From Arthrobacter sp. ISL-28 (lineage in GTDB: Bacteria; Actinomycetota; Actinomycetes; Actinomycetales; Micrococcaceae): a stretch of 64,000 bases of DNA. A program made the translations under genes and the position numbers. Of the stretch, positions 1 to 8,202 are shown piece by piece. A model generated the notes under the pieces. The model was not told the DNA's origin. It saw only the letters and a program-made list of their open reading frames with translations, and did not search any database. Within the stretch, counting starts at the first letter, position 1; each line of letters begins with the position of its first letter. The stretch covers positions 1 through 64,000 of the forward strand of contig NZ_JAGGPJ010000017.1 of the NCBI RefSeq assembly GCF_018613875.1, read 5' to 3'.

Positions 1-538
1 GGACTTCGTGGGCGAAGCGGACGCCGCATTCGTCGAAGACGTCCAGGATGGGGTTCCAGCGGTCCGCGAAGTCCTGGTATCCGCCGTCGATGACCTTCTC
101 CGGGACGGGCGGGAACATCGCGACGTACTGCCAGATGGAGGAGCCCGTGAAACCGACCACAGTGTCCACCCCGAGCGCTTTGGCGAGCCGGGCGGTGTGT
201 TTCATCTCCTCCGCGGCTCGGGTGCGGACGCCTTCGGGATCTCCGTCGCCCCAGACCTTGGAGCCGACGATCGCTTCGTGGCGGAAGTCGATCGGGTCAT
301 CGCAGACGGCCTGGCCCTTGAGGTGGTTGGAGATCGCCCACACCTTCAGGTTGTACTTCTCCAGCACGGCGAGCTTGGATTCGACGTAGCCGGGTTCATC
401 CCAGCGCCAGGCGTCCAGGTGGTCCCCGGACACAGCGATTTCCAGGCCGTCGTAGCCCCAGCCGGAGGCCAGGCGAGCGACTTCCTCGAAGGGCAGGTCG
501 GCCCACTGGCCGGTGAACAGGGTGTACGGGCGGGGCAT
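1..538 (-). CDS. Sugar phosphate isomerase/epimerase, TIM barrel (3' end outside window)
   Basis: The first 179 residues of a xylose-isomerase-like TIM-barrel protein are present; the C-terminus lies beyond the left edge. It begins MPRPYTLFTGQWADLPF and continues with YDGLEIAVSGDHLDAW, WAISNHLKGQAV and a fragment ending RFAHEV. The early strands with acidic and His residues (GLEIA, ISNHL, HEV) fit the divalent-metal site of the AP-endonuclease-2 superfamily. It is the most promoter-distal visible gene of the operon that starts with the binding protein at 6831, 34 bases after the dehydrogenase ending at 573. The likely role is isomerisation or epimerisation of a keto-sugar or inosose intermediate. 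The substrate cannot be read from sequence. The family call is firm, the specificity open. Confidence 0.85.
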   Translation of the reverse strand, partial: MPRPYTLFTGQWADLPFEEVARLASGWGYDGLEIAVSGDHLDAWRWDEPGYVESKLAVLEKYNLKVWAISNHLKGQAVCDDPIDFRHEAIVGSKVWGDGDPEGVRTRAAEEMKHTARLAKALGVDTVVGFTGSSIWQYVAMFPPVPEKVIDGGYQDFADRWNPILDVFDECGVRFAHEV

Positions 539-572
539 GTCAGAATCCTTCGACGGGGGTCAGTTGGCACTG

Positions 573-1718
573 TTATCGGACGGTTTGGATGGTGCTTTTG
601 TTGCTGGCGGATTCTTCGACGGCATCCAGCACACGCTGTATGGCCAGTCCCTCTTCGAAAGACGGCGATGGCGGGGTCCCGGCGTCGATGGCGGCCAGGA
701 AGTCGCGGATCTGATGGGTGAAGGTGTGTTCCCAGCCGATCACGTGGCCCTGTGGCCACCACGCGCCCATGTAGGGGTGTTCTGGCTCGTTGACCAAGAT
801 CCTCCGGAAGCCCTGTTCCCGCATGGGGGCAGTCGCATCAAGGAATCCGAGCTCGTTCAGGTTCTCCAGATCAAAGAGCAGCGCGCCTTTGGAACCGTAT
901 ATTTCGAGTTTGAGGCTGTTCTTCCGTCCCGTGGCTACACGTGAGGCCTCCACGGACGCGCTTATCTCGCCGGACATTCCCAAGGTCGCCCAAACCGCGT
1001 CATCGACCGTGACCTCTTCGGGACCATCCGGTCCCTGACGTTCCGCCACGAATGTCCGAAGAGAACCGGTCACCTCCATGACACGCTGTCCTGTGAGGTG
1101 CTGGATCTGGTCGATCGCGTGGGAGGCGATGTCGCCCAGGGCCCCGGATCCGGCGGTTTCTTTGCGTAAGCGCCACGTCATTGGGGACTCGGCGTTGGAG
1201 AGCCAGTCCTGCAGGTAGGAGGCCCGGACGTGCCGGATGGTGCCGAGGCGGCCCTCCGCGATCAGCTCGCGGGCGAGTGTTAGGGCGGGCACGCGGCGGT
1301 AGTTGAAGCCGACCATGGACTGCACACCCTTTGCCCGTGCCGCCTGGGCCGCCGCGGTCATGGCCTCGGCTTCGGCCAGGGTGTTGGCGAGAGGCTTTTC
1401 CACGAGGACGTGCTTGCCCGCCTCCAGGGCCGCGATGGCGATTTCGGCGTGCATCCAGCCCGGAGCGCAGATGTCCACGATATGGATGTCACCGCGTTGC
1501 AGGACCGTGCGCCAGTCCGTGGCGGACTCGCTCCACCCGTACTTGGCCGCGGCCTCGGCAACCTGCACCGGATCCCGGCCCACGAGCACCTTCTGCTCGA
1601 AGGCCGGAACATCGAAGAAGCTGGCCACGTTCCGCCAGGCATTGGAATGGGCCTTGCCCATGAAGGCGTAGCCGATGGCCGCCACGCCGAGAGTTTTGTT
1701 GGAGGTGGAGCTAGTCAT
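573..1718 (-). CDS. Gfo/Idh/MocA family NAD(P)-dependent oxidoreductase
   Basis: 381 residues, the usual length for this family. The N-terminal Rossmann fold begins near residue 10 with AAIGYAFMGKAHSNAW, a variant of the glycine-rich nucleotide loop. The diagnostic EKP motif follows (VLVEKPLANT, about residue 110), then the GDIASHAID segment, in which the Asp and His four residues apart match the catalytic D-x3-H of inositol and glucose-fructose oxidoreductases. It probably oxidises a sugar or polyol hydroxyl with NAD(P). It lies 9 bases downstream of a second dehydrogenase (1728-2873), so the operon carries two paralogous steps. By family knowledge, myo-inositol, scyllo-inositol or a sugar acid are candidate substrates. 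That is inference from context only. Confidence 0.9.
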   Translation of the reverse strand: MTSSTSNKTLGVAAIGYAFMGKAHSNAWRNVASFFDVPAFEQKVLVGRDPVQVAEAAAKYGWSESATDWRTVLQRGDIHIVDICAPGWMHAEIAIAALEAGKHVLVEKPLANTLAEAEAMTAAAQAARAKGVQSMVGFNYRRVPALTLARELIAEGRLGTIRHVRASYLQDWLSNAESPMTWRLRKETAGSGALGDIASHAIDQIQHLTGQRVMEVTGSLRTFVAERQGPDGPEEVTVDDAVWATLGMSGEISASVEASRVATGRKNSLKLEIYGSKGALLFDLENLNELGFLDATAPMREQGFRRILVNEPEHPYMGAWWPQGHVIGWEHTFTHQIRDFLAAIDAGTPPSPSFEEGLAIQRVLDAVEESASNKSTIQTVR

Positions 1719-1727
1719 GAGTGATTC

Positions 1728-2873
1728 CTAGAGGGTGGCTGTCGTGGGATTCCAGTCCTCAGGGAGGGCTGCGGAGACGGGGGCGGTGCTTTCGACGTCG
1801 ACGAAAGCACCGGATTCTGTCGATTCGGTGATCGAAACCAGGGTGTCCAGCACGTGGTAGGCGAGGTCACCGGTGGCGCGGTGCGGGATCCCGCCCCGGA
1901 TGGAGCGGGCCATGTCCAGCACACCCATTCCCCGGCCTGGGGCCGGACCGGTGGCCGGAACCGTGATCCAATCCTCGTCGCCGGCACGCCAGAGCTTGAT
2001 CTCGCCGTCGAAGTTGTTCGGGTCCGGCAGGGAAATGGTGGCCTCTGTGCCGGTGATCTCCACGAAGCCCATACGCGGGAGCGGGGATTCGAAGCTGAAC
2101 ACGCTGTGCGATGAGGCGCCGCCGTCGAACTCCGCCATGGCAGAGATGTGGGTAGGGACTTCTACGGTGAATTCTTCGCCGACCCTGGGCCCGGAACCGA
2201 TCACGCGTGTTGTCTTGGAAGCAGAGCCGACGGCGGCCACCCGGCGGACCGAGCCGAAGGTCTGGACCAGGGCGGTGAGGTAGTAGGGACCCATGTCGAA
2301 CAGTGGCCCGGCCCCGTGCTGGAAGAGGAAGGCCGGGTTCGGGTGCCAGGACTCCGGGCCGGGGGTCTGGAACATGGTGATGGCGGTCAGCGGGGTGCCG
2401 ATGTCGCCGCGTTCGATGAGCCTGCGGGCGGTCTCCAGACCGGCGCCGAGGAAGGTGTCCGGGGCGCAGCCCAGCCGGATTCCGGCGGCATCGGCCGTTT
2501 TCAGCAGGCCCAGTCCGGATTCGCGGTCCAGGGAGAAGGGCTTCTCGGTCCAGACGTGCTTGCCGGCGTTGACGGCGGCTGTGGCCACTTCCACGTGCGC
2601 GGCCGGGATGGTCAGGTTGACGATGATTTCGACGTCGGGATGGTTCAGTGCGGCGTCCACGCCGCCCCACTGCGGGATGCCGTATTCCTTGGCCCGGGCT
2701 TCCGCGGCGTCCTCGTAGAGGTCCGCGATCACGTACACCTTCAGGTCCGGGAAGACAGTGAGGTTGTCCAGGTACTGCTTGCTGATGTTTCCGGCACCAA
2801 TGACGCCGACGCCGACCGGCCCCCGGCGGGAAGACGCGGAGAACACGTCTGCGGGAGTTGTTGCGGCGCTCAT
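1728..2873 (-). CDS. Gfo/Idh/MocA family NAD(P)-dependent oxidoreductase (second copy)
   Basis: 381 residues with a canonical dinucleotide loop (GVIGAGNISKQYL, about residues 22-34) and the EKP motif (VWTEKPFSLD, about 133). The later segment reads PLFDMGPYYL. The Asp is kept, but the position that holds His in the neighbouring paralogue is Tyr, so this enzyme belongs to a different subgroup and probably handles a different intermediate. The ATG overlaps the stop of the upstream isomerase (ATGA at 2870-2873), indicating translational coupling. With 573-1718 and the two TIM-barrel isomerases it forms a dehydrogenase/isomerase pathway behind a sugar ABC transporter. Substrate unknown. Confidence 0.9.
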   Translation of the reverse strand: MSAATTPADVFSASSRRGPVGVGVIGAGNISKQYLDNLTVFPDLKVYVIADLYEDAAEARAKEYGIPQWGGVDAALNHPDVEIIVNLTIPAAHVEVATAAVNAGKHVWTEKPFSLDRESGLGLLKTADAAGIRLGCAPDTFLGAGLETARRLIERGDIGTPLTAITMFQTPGPESWHPNPAFLFQHGAGPLFDMGPYYLTALVQTFGSVRRVAAVGSASKTTRVIGSGPRVGEEFTVEVPTHISAMAEFDGGASSHSVFSFESPLPRMGFVEITGTEATISLPDPNNFDGEIKLWRAGDEDWITVPATGPAPGRGMGVLDMARSIRGGIPHRATGDLAYHVLDTLVSITESTESGAFVDVESTAPVSAALPEDWNPTTATL

Positions 2874-3634
2874 GCCTTGGCTCCGGCTGTCTGGGAGGCA
2901 GGCTCGAGGGAGTTGAGGAATGCGAGGGACTGGGCGACGCCGTCGAACACGTCACCTGCGTAGTCATCGAATTCCACGACCCCGACCTCGAGGTGCTTCG
3001 CGGCCGCTATGACCTCGGCCACCGGGATCTTTCCCTGCCCTGCCGGAAGCTGGGCCTTGGTGTCGGTGTCCACGGGTCCGTCCTTGATGTGAATGGCAAT
3101 GACCCGGTTTCCGAGCTTGGTCAGGATGTCCACGGGATCCTGGCCGCCCACGGCAACCCAGTAGGCGTCCACTTCCAGGACCAGTTCAGGGTCCAGCAGG
3201 TCCGCGAAATACTCCAGTGCGGTGCGGCCGTCGATGATGGACTCCAGTTCCCACTGGTGGTTGTGGTAGCCCACGCGGATCCCGTACTCCGCGCCTTTCC
3301 TGGCGGCGGCGTTGAGCTGCCTGGCGATGTTGCCGATGGACTCGGCGTCCTGCCAGTGTTCGGCCGGGACGTAGGGGTCGATCACCGTGCCGATGCCCAG
3401 CCGTCTGGCGGCGACGAAGATCTCGTCCTTGTCCTCCGTCAGCAGCAGCGGGGCGTGGCCGGTTGGGGCAGTGATTCCGTTCTCGGTGAAGGCCCGGGCG
3501 AGTTCCTCGGCGCGGGCGGCGAAGTCATACGGTTCCATCCGGGTGAAGCCGATCTCTGCCAGGCGCTTGATGGCACCGGGAAGGTCTTGCTCGATGGCAT
3601 CGCGGACGGTGTACAGCTGGACTGCATAGGGCAT
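2870..3634 (-). CDS. Sugar phosphate isomerase/epimerase, TIM barrel
   Basis: 254 residues starting MPYAVQLYTVRDAIEQDLPG. The frame is open further upstream, but this ATG is preceded by a purine-rich stretch and gives the N-terminus typical of the xylose-isomerase-like family. Metal-ligand candidates are seen in order: MEPYDF, GYHNHQWELES (the HNH/E motif common in IolE/IolH-like enzymes), LVLEVDAYWV and IHIKDG. It likely performs a metal-dependent isomerisation, epimerisation or dehydration on a keto-sugar. It overlaps the downstream dehydrogenase by 4 bases and follows the permease gene at 3682-4590 by 47 bases. Family assignment strong, reaction not resolved. Confidence 0.88.
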   Translation of the reverse strand: MPYAVQLYTVRDAIEQDLPGAIKRLAEIGFTRMEPYDFAARAEELARAFTENGITAPTGHAPLLLTEDKDEIFVAARRLGIGTVIDPYVPAEHWQDAESIGNIARQLNAAARKGAEYGIRVGYHNHQWELESIIDGRTALEYFADLLDPELVLEVDAYWVAVGGQDPVDILTKLGNRVIAIHIKDGPVDTDTKAQLPAGQGKIPVAEVIAAAKHLEVGVVEFDDYAGDVFDGVAQSLAFLNSLEPASQTAGAKA

Positions 3635-3681
3635 GTCTTTACCTCGTTGGGTGGTCGGTGTGGAACGCGGCAGGGCAGCGG

Positions 3682-4590
3682 TTACTTGATGCCGGTGGCC
3701 GCGACGCTTTGGATGAAGTAGCGCTGCAGCATGATGAACAGCAGGATGATCGGTGTGATGACCAGGACGGATCCGGCCAGGAGCAGGCCGTAGTTGGTGG
3801 CGTCCTGTCCCGTGGAGAACAGGGACAGCGCTACGGGCAGGGTGTATTTGTCCTGGCTTTGGGCAGCGACCAGGGGCCAGAGGAAGTTGTTCCAGGAAGT
3901 CAGGAAGGTCAGGATTCCCAGGGTGGCCAGTGGCGGTCCGCAAAGCGGCATCACGACGCGGGTGAAGATCCGGAGTTCGCTGGCTCCGTCAATGCGTGCG
4001 GCCTCGATGATGGAATCCGGTATGCCCGTCATGAATTGGCGCATGAGGAAGACTCCGAGGGGCCCGGCAAGGAAGGGCAGGAACAGGGCCGGGTAGGTGT
4101 TGACGAGGCCGAGCTTGCTGACCATCACGAAGAGCGGCACGAAGGTCACCACTCCGGGAACCATCAGGGTCACCATGACGATCAGGAACAGGAACTTCTT
4201 GCCCGGGAAGTCCATCTTGGCCAGTACGTAGCCGACCATTGAACAGAACAGCAGGTTTCCGAGCACGGTCACCACGGCCACCAGCAGGCTGTTGAAGAAA
4301 AAGGTGTCGATGTGCAGGCTGGTGAACCACTGGCTGTAGTTCTCCAGGGTGGGGTCCTCGGGCCACCACGTGATCGGCCGGCGCAGGAGCTCGCCCTGGG
4401 TCTTGAACGAGCCCAACAGCATCCAGGCGAACGGCAGCAGGGTGGCGACAACTCCAAGCACGAGCAGTACATAGGTCAGCGTTTGGGGACGGATCCGACG
4501 GCGGCGCTTGCCCGGGCGGGGCCGCACGCCCGGCGTGTCGGTTTCGGCTCTCGGGGAGGCAGGAGTGAGGGTTTCGGTGGGAGATGTCAT
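3682..4590 (-). CDS. Carbohydrate ABC transporter permease (MalG type)
   Basis: 302 residues from ATG at 4590 (MTSPTETLTPASPRAE). The frame is open further upstream but overlaps the preceding permease gene there. A basic N-terminus (KRRRRIRP) leads into the first membrane helix (YVLLVLGVVATLLPFAWMLL), and about six helices can be picked out. The EAA loop contacting the ATPase reads EAARIDGASELRIF, followed by the conserved Gly/Pro region. It pairs with the permease at 4599-5546 and the binding lipoprotein at 5548-6831. No ATPase gene lies in this operon, so a shared MsmK-like ATPase elsewhere is expected, as is common for CUT1 importers. Substrate inferred to be a sugar or polyol. Confidence 0.92.
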   Translation of the reverse strand: MTSPTETLTPASPRAETDTPGVRPRPGKRRRRIRPQTLTYVLLVLGVVATLLPFAWMLLGSFKTQGELLRRPITWWPEDPTLENYSQWFTSLHIDTFFFNSLLVAVVTVLGNLLFCSMVGYVLAKMDFPGKKFLFLIVMVTLMVPGVVTFVPLFVMVSKLGLVNTYPALFLPFLAGPLGVFLMRQFMTGIPDSIIEAARIDGASELRIFTRVVMPLCGPPLATLGILTFLTSWNNFLWPLVAAQSQDKYTLPVALSLFSTGQDATNYGLLLAGSVLVITPIILLFIMLQRYFIQSVAATGIK

Positions 4591-4598
4591 GGCGATCC

Positions 4599-5546
4599 TT
4601 AGTCCTTCGACCGGAGGGCACGGAACTGAAACAGGCTCAACAGCGCGATGGCGACGAAAAGCACATAGCTGGCGGCGGAGGCCAGGCCATATTGTCCGAA
4701 CCCGAACTGGTTGAACGTGAAGAAGCTGATGGACAGCGTCGAATCCAGCGGGCCGCCCTTGGTCATCACGAAGGGCTCCTCGAAGAACTGCAGGTAACCG
4801 ACCGAAAGCAGGACCGCTCCCAGCAGCAGGGTCGGGCGGAGGGTGGGGAGGGTGATCCTGGTGAAGCGCTGCCAGGCATTGGCGCCATCGACCTCCGCTG
4901 CTTCCAGCATCTCCGCCGAGACGTTCTGCAGGCCGGCCAGGAAGATGATCATCAGAGTGCCCATGTTGCGCCAGACGGCCATGAGGATCATGGCCGGCAT
5001 GGCCCAAGTGGTGCTGTTGAGCCAGTCGGGCCCTTGGATGCCGACCGCACCCAGGAACGTGTTCATGAGCCCGTCAGGCTGCAGGATGAAGCGCCAGACG
5101 ACGGCAATGGCCACAATGCTGGTGACCACCGGCGTGTAAAAGCCCACCCGGAAGACGGTCCGGAAGCGCTTGATTCCGCTGTTCAGGGCTACCGCCAGGC
5201 CAAGGGCTACCGCCATGGTCAGCGGGATGCCGACCACGACGAAGTATCCGGTGTTGAGCATGGACCGCAGGAACTGCGGGTTGGCGAACAAGCGGCTGTA
5301 TTGTTCCAGCCCGACGAATCCGACTGACAGGGGATTCTGGACGTCCCGGCTGGTGAAGTCGGTGAAGGACATCGCGAACGATGAGATCAGCGGAACCAGC
5401 ATGAACACGCCGAAGAGTGCCACGAACGGCAGCGCGAAGGCCCAGGCTATGAGTGCCTGCCGGCGCCGGCGGTAGGAGGATCCAGTCCTCTGTCCGCCGG
5501 GCCGGCCGGCTCCTGCCACGCGGGGCCGGCTTGTTGTGGCCGTCAC
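4599..5546 (-). CDS. Carbohydrate ABC transporter permease (MalF type)
   Basis: 315 residues with a GTG start at 5546, just after the binding-protein stop at 5548. The N-terminus is long and basic (RRRRQALIAW). It runs into the first helix FALPFVALFGVFMLVPLI, followed by the MalF-like segment with VGLEQYSRLF. The EAA signature is EAAEVDGANAWQRFTRITLP, a near-textbook CUT1 motif. It acts in the cytoplasmic membrane as one half of the permease dimer with 3682-4590. The 8-base gap to the next gene supports one transcript. Confident for family; the transported sugar cannot be named. Confidence 0.93.
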   Translation of the reverse strand: MTATTSRPRVAGAGRPGGQRTGSSYRRRRQALIAWAFALPFVALFGVFMLVPLISSFAMSFTDFTSRDVQNPLSVGFVGLEQYSRLFANPQFLRSMLNTGYFVVVGIPLTMAVALGLAVALNSGIKRFRTVFRVGFYTPVVTSIVAIAVVWRFILQPDGLMNTFLGAVGIQGPDWLNSTTWAMPAMILMAVWRNMGTLMIIFLAGLQNVSAEMLEAAEVDGANAWQRFTRITLPTLRPTLLLGAVLLSVGYLQFFEEPFVMTKGGPLDSTLSISFFTFNQFGFGQYGLASAASYVLFVAIALLSLFQFRALRSKD

Positions 5547-5547
5547 G

Positions 5548-6831
5548 TTAGTGACCGGTTCCTGCTGAATCAGCCGTGGACTGCAGTTCCTTCATCGCAA
5601 CAGCGGGGTCCTTGCCGGCCCTGATGATCTGCTCGAGCTGCGTGTCAGCGGCTGCGCCGACCTGAGTCCACGTGGTGACGGCCGGCGGGGAGTTTGTATC
5701 CTTCAGCTGATCCCCGAACACGGCGAGCTTGGCATCGCCGGAAAGAGACGCGTCGGTCCAGGAAGCCTGCTTGGCCGGCAGGTCGCCGGTGAGCTTGTAC
5801 CACTTGGTCTGCACCTCGGGCTGGGAAAGGTACTGGATGAACTTCCAGGCGGTATCCCGGTTCTGGGACTTTTTGAAGACCACTAGGTCGGACCCGCCGA
5901 CGAAGGACGTAGCCGTTTTCTCCTTGGGGATCATCCCTACACTGAACTTGTCAGCGAAGCCCGGACCGCCTGCCTTCTCCAACTGGCCGATGGCGTTCGG
6001 TCCGGCGATCAGCATGGGCACCGTGCCGTTGACGAAGGCAGCCTCGCCTGCGCCCGCTCCGGTGGCCGGGCTCTTATCGGCGATGCCTTCTTCAAAGAAG
6101 CTGTTGTAATACTTCAGGGCATCTACCATTTCGGGGGTGTCCAGCGTCCACTTGGTGCTGTCCTCGTTCACCAGCTGGGCTCCGTTGGACCACGGGAAAG
6201 GCAGCATGGACTGGAAGGAATCTCCTTCGCCTACGGGCAACCGCACTCCGAACTTAGCGCCTGCCTTGGTCTGCAGGTCCTTGGCCAGGGACTTGAACCC
6301 GTCCCAGGTAGTCGGGAAGGTGTCGTGGCCGGCCTTTGCCGCGAGGTCAGTGCGGTAGTAAACCACCCGGGTGTCCACGTACCAGGGCACGCCGACATGC
6401 GTACCGGCTACTTCTGTTGTCTTCAAAGCCCCGGGAAAGATCCCGGAGGTGTCCACCTCTGACGGGACCGGCTCGAAGGCGTCGCTGAAGTCGCTCATCC
6501 AGGTGGTACCCATCTGGGCGACGTCAGGGGTGGTACCGCCGGCGATGGCGGTTTGGTACTTGTTGTGCGCGGCGTCCCAGGGCACTGCCGTCACGTTGAC
6601 CTTCACGCCGGGGTTGGCGGCCTCGAAGTCTTTGGCCAGCTGCGGGAGGGCGGCGCCTTCCTCGGCCTGCGCCCACACCGTGATCGTCCCTGTCGCCTTG
6701 CCTGAGGCAATCGGGACAGCGGAAGCGGCGGCTCCTGCCGGAGCTCCGGCATCGCGGCCGCAGCCGGTCATCAGAAGCGCAGCTGCCACGCCAAGAACAG
6801 CCACTTTTCGGGCCTTATGAGAGAGCATCAT
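5548..6831 (-). CDS. Extracellular sugar-binding lipoprotein (ABC solute-binding, family 1)
   Basis: 427 residues with a lipoprotein signal: MMLSHKARK, a hydrophobic core (VAVLGVAAALL) and lipobox LMTGC near residue 24. The mature protein shows the family-1 binding-protein pattern: TITVWAQAEEGAALPQLAKD, then FEAANPGVKVNVTAVPW, and later FIQYLSQPEVQTKWY. It would be anchored outside the membrane and deliver substrate to the two permeases just downstream. As first gene of the operon it directly follows the operator region shared with the divergent lacI gene. MMLS at 6831 or MLS at 6828 are both possible starts. Confidence 0.93.
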   Translation of the reverse strand: MMLSHKARKVAVLGVAAALLMTGCGRDAGAPAGAAASAVPIASGKATGTITVWAQAEEGAALPQLAKDFEAANPGVKVNVTAVPWDAAHNKYQTAIAGGTTPDVAQMGTTWMSDFSDAFEPVPSEVDTSGIFPGALKTTEVAGTHVGVPWYVDTRVVYYRTDLAAKAGHDTFPTTWDGFKSLAKDLQTKAGAKFGVRLPVGEGDSFQSMLPFPWSNGAQLVNEDSTKWTLDTPEMVDALKYYNSFFEEGIADKSPATGAGAGEAAFVNGTVPMLIAGPNAIGQLEKAGGPGFADKFSVGMIPKEKTATSFVGGSDLVVFKKSQNRDTAWKFIQYLSQPEVQTKWYKLTGDLPAKQASWTDASLSGDAKLAVFGDQLKDTNSPPAVTTWTQVGAAADTQLEQIIRAGKDPAVAMKELQSTADSAGTGH

Positions 6832-6918
6832 TGATCCTTTCGGAGATCTTCAAGTAGCGAGATGGCGCGCTTCGGGGATCCGGCCGCCTGTTCGGAGCCG
6901 TCCTTGCAAAACCGAATC

Positions 6919-6933
6919 TATGCGCTTTACGTA
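6919..6933. promoter_or_regulatory. LacI-type operator-like box 1
   Basis: TATGCGCTTTACGTA matches 12 of 15 positions of the reverse complement of the box at 7037-7051. It lies 88 bases upstream of the binding-protein start, where a repressor could block transcription of the catabolic operon. Assignment rests on similarity to the lacI-proximal boxes. Confidence 0.55.
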
Positions 6934-6952
6934 AACTCGCTTGGAAAGAATT

Positions 6953-6968
6953 TATGCGCATTGATGCG
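6953..6968. promoter_or_regulatory. LacI-type operator-like box 2
   Basis: TATGCGCATTGATGCG contains the perfect palindrome ATGCGCAT (6954-6961) and repeats the TATGCGC half-site of box 1. It sits midway between the divergent genes, about 20 bases from box 1. Repeated half-sites in one 244-base gap suggest cooperative binding. It is weaker than the other two boxes. Confidence 0.4.
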
Positions 6969-7036
6969 CGAGCACAAGTACTTTGAGAAAGTTTCTGGAG
7001 AATGGGCCAGAATGACGCGCACAGGCTGAATTGCCA

Positions 7037-7051
7037 TATGCTAAGCGCATA
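7037..7051. promoter_or_regulatory. LacI-type operator-like box 3 (lacI-proximal)
   Basis: TATGCTAAGCGCATA has inverted arms TATGC and GCATA around a 5-base centre. It ends 24 bases before the lacI ATG and would overlap the promoter or leader, which fits autoregulation. The identical 15 bases recur at 11831-11845 at nearly the same distance from the second lacI copy. Confidence 0.65.
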
Positions 7052-7075
7052 ACAACTCAGGTGAAGGGGGAGCCG

Positions 7076-8176
7076 ATGGTCAGGCGACCGACAGTCTATG
7101 ACGTGGCGGAACGGGCGGGTGTATCGATCGCGACCGTTTCGTTCACCTTCCGGCAGCCCCACCGCGTCAAGCCGTCAACCAAGGAAAACGTGCTTACGGC
7201 GGCTAAGGAGCTGGGCTATGTTCCCAGCGGCAATGCACGCGGTCTGGCCCGCGGCAGGACGGGCGCGCTGGGGATCTATTCCTATGACTACTATTCCCTG
7301 GGAGCCAGGCCGGATGACGGTGATGCAGTCGGGGCGGACGGGGCCGGGGGGCCGGCCGGTGACGCGTCCAATGCAGACCTTAGGTTGTTTCCCGTGTACG
7401 TTGACGAGGTGCAGCGCGGCGTGGCCCTGGAGTGCCGACGGCGCGGGTACACGCTGATCGTCAGCGGCGGCAGCCAGGCAAACAGCGAAACGGCCTTTGC
7501 AGACATAGCGGGCCAGGTAGACGGACTGGCCATGTTCCCCCGGTCTGTGTCCGACCACGTCCTTGAACGCATCTCCAAGATGATCCCCGTTGTCGAATTT
7601 TCCGAGCGGCCCCACAGTGACACGGTCAGCGGCGTCACCTGCGACAATGCGGGCGGAATGAGGCGTTTGACCGAGCACCTGATCTCTACCCACGGGTTCG
7701 AGGACCTGCAGTTCGTTGGGCCGGCCCGCATATTCCCGGACGCTCTGGCACGGTACGAGGGCTTCCAGTCGCAACTTCGATCTTCCGGATTGAAGGAACT
7801 GCGCGAGCCGCTGGTGGCCGACGAAGGCAAGCCCGGATGGTCGGAGAAAGTGGCGGACACGCTCCTGGCTCAGGAGTCCTTGCCCGCAGCCCTGGTATGC
7901 GCCCAGGATGAAATCGCCCTCGGCATCATGGGTGAACTCGCGGCCCGTGGCATCAGCGTCCCGGGACAGATCGCCGTTACCGGATTCGACGGAATCGCAG
8001 CAGGTCTCATTTCCCGTCCGCCGCTGACCACCATCCGTCAGCCAATGGAGCTAATGGGCAGGACAGCTGTCGGAATACTGCTCGACAGATTCGAACACCC
8101 GGAAACGCCTGCCAGGAGCCAGGAGCTGCCGGTTCAGTTGATCGTGCGCGAGAGTTGCGGCTGCTTGACCGCCTGA
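7076..8176 (+). CDS. LacI family transcriptional regulator, copy 1
   Basis: 366 residues. The ATG at 7076 follows a GGGGGAG ribosome-binding site and gives the classic N-terminus: VYDVAERAGVSIATVSFTF is the LacI helix-turn-helix, and KELGYVPSGNARGLARGRTG is the hinge. The periplasmic-binding-like effector domain includes ALVCAQDEIALGIMGEL and AVTGFDGIAAGLISRPPLTT, and the protein ends ESCGCLTA as many LacI members do. It diverges from the sugar operon starting at 6831 and shares a 244-base gap with three operator-like boxes. It is therefore the likely repressor of that operon and of itself, releasing DNA on binding the sugar. A close paralogue lies at 11874-12974. Confidence 0.93.
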   Translation: MVRRPTVYDVAERAGVSIATVSFTFRQPHRVKPSTKENVLTAAKELGYVPSGNARGLARGRTGALGIYSYDYYSLGARPDDGDAVGADGAGGPAGDASNADLRLFPVYVDEVQRGVALECRRRGYTLIVSGGSQANSETAFADIAGQVDGLAMFPRSVSDHVLERISKMIPVVEFSERPHSDTVSGVTCDNAGGMRRLTEHLISTHGFEDLQFVGPARIFPDALARYEGFQSQLRSSGLKELREPLVADEGKPGWSEKVADTLLAQESLPAALVCAQDEIALGIMGELAARGISVPGQIAVTGFDGIAAGLISRPPLTTIRQPMELMGRTAVGILLDRFEHPETPARSQELPVQLIVRESCGCLTA

Positions 8177-8202
8177 TTCCGGGAGCCCAGGCTCGCAATC
8201 CT

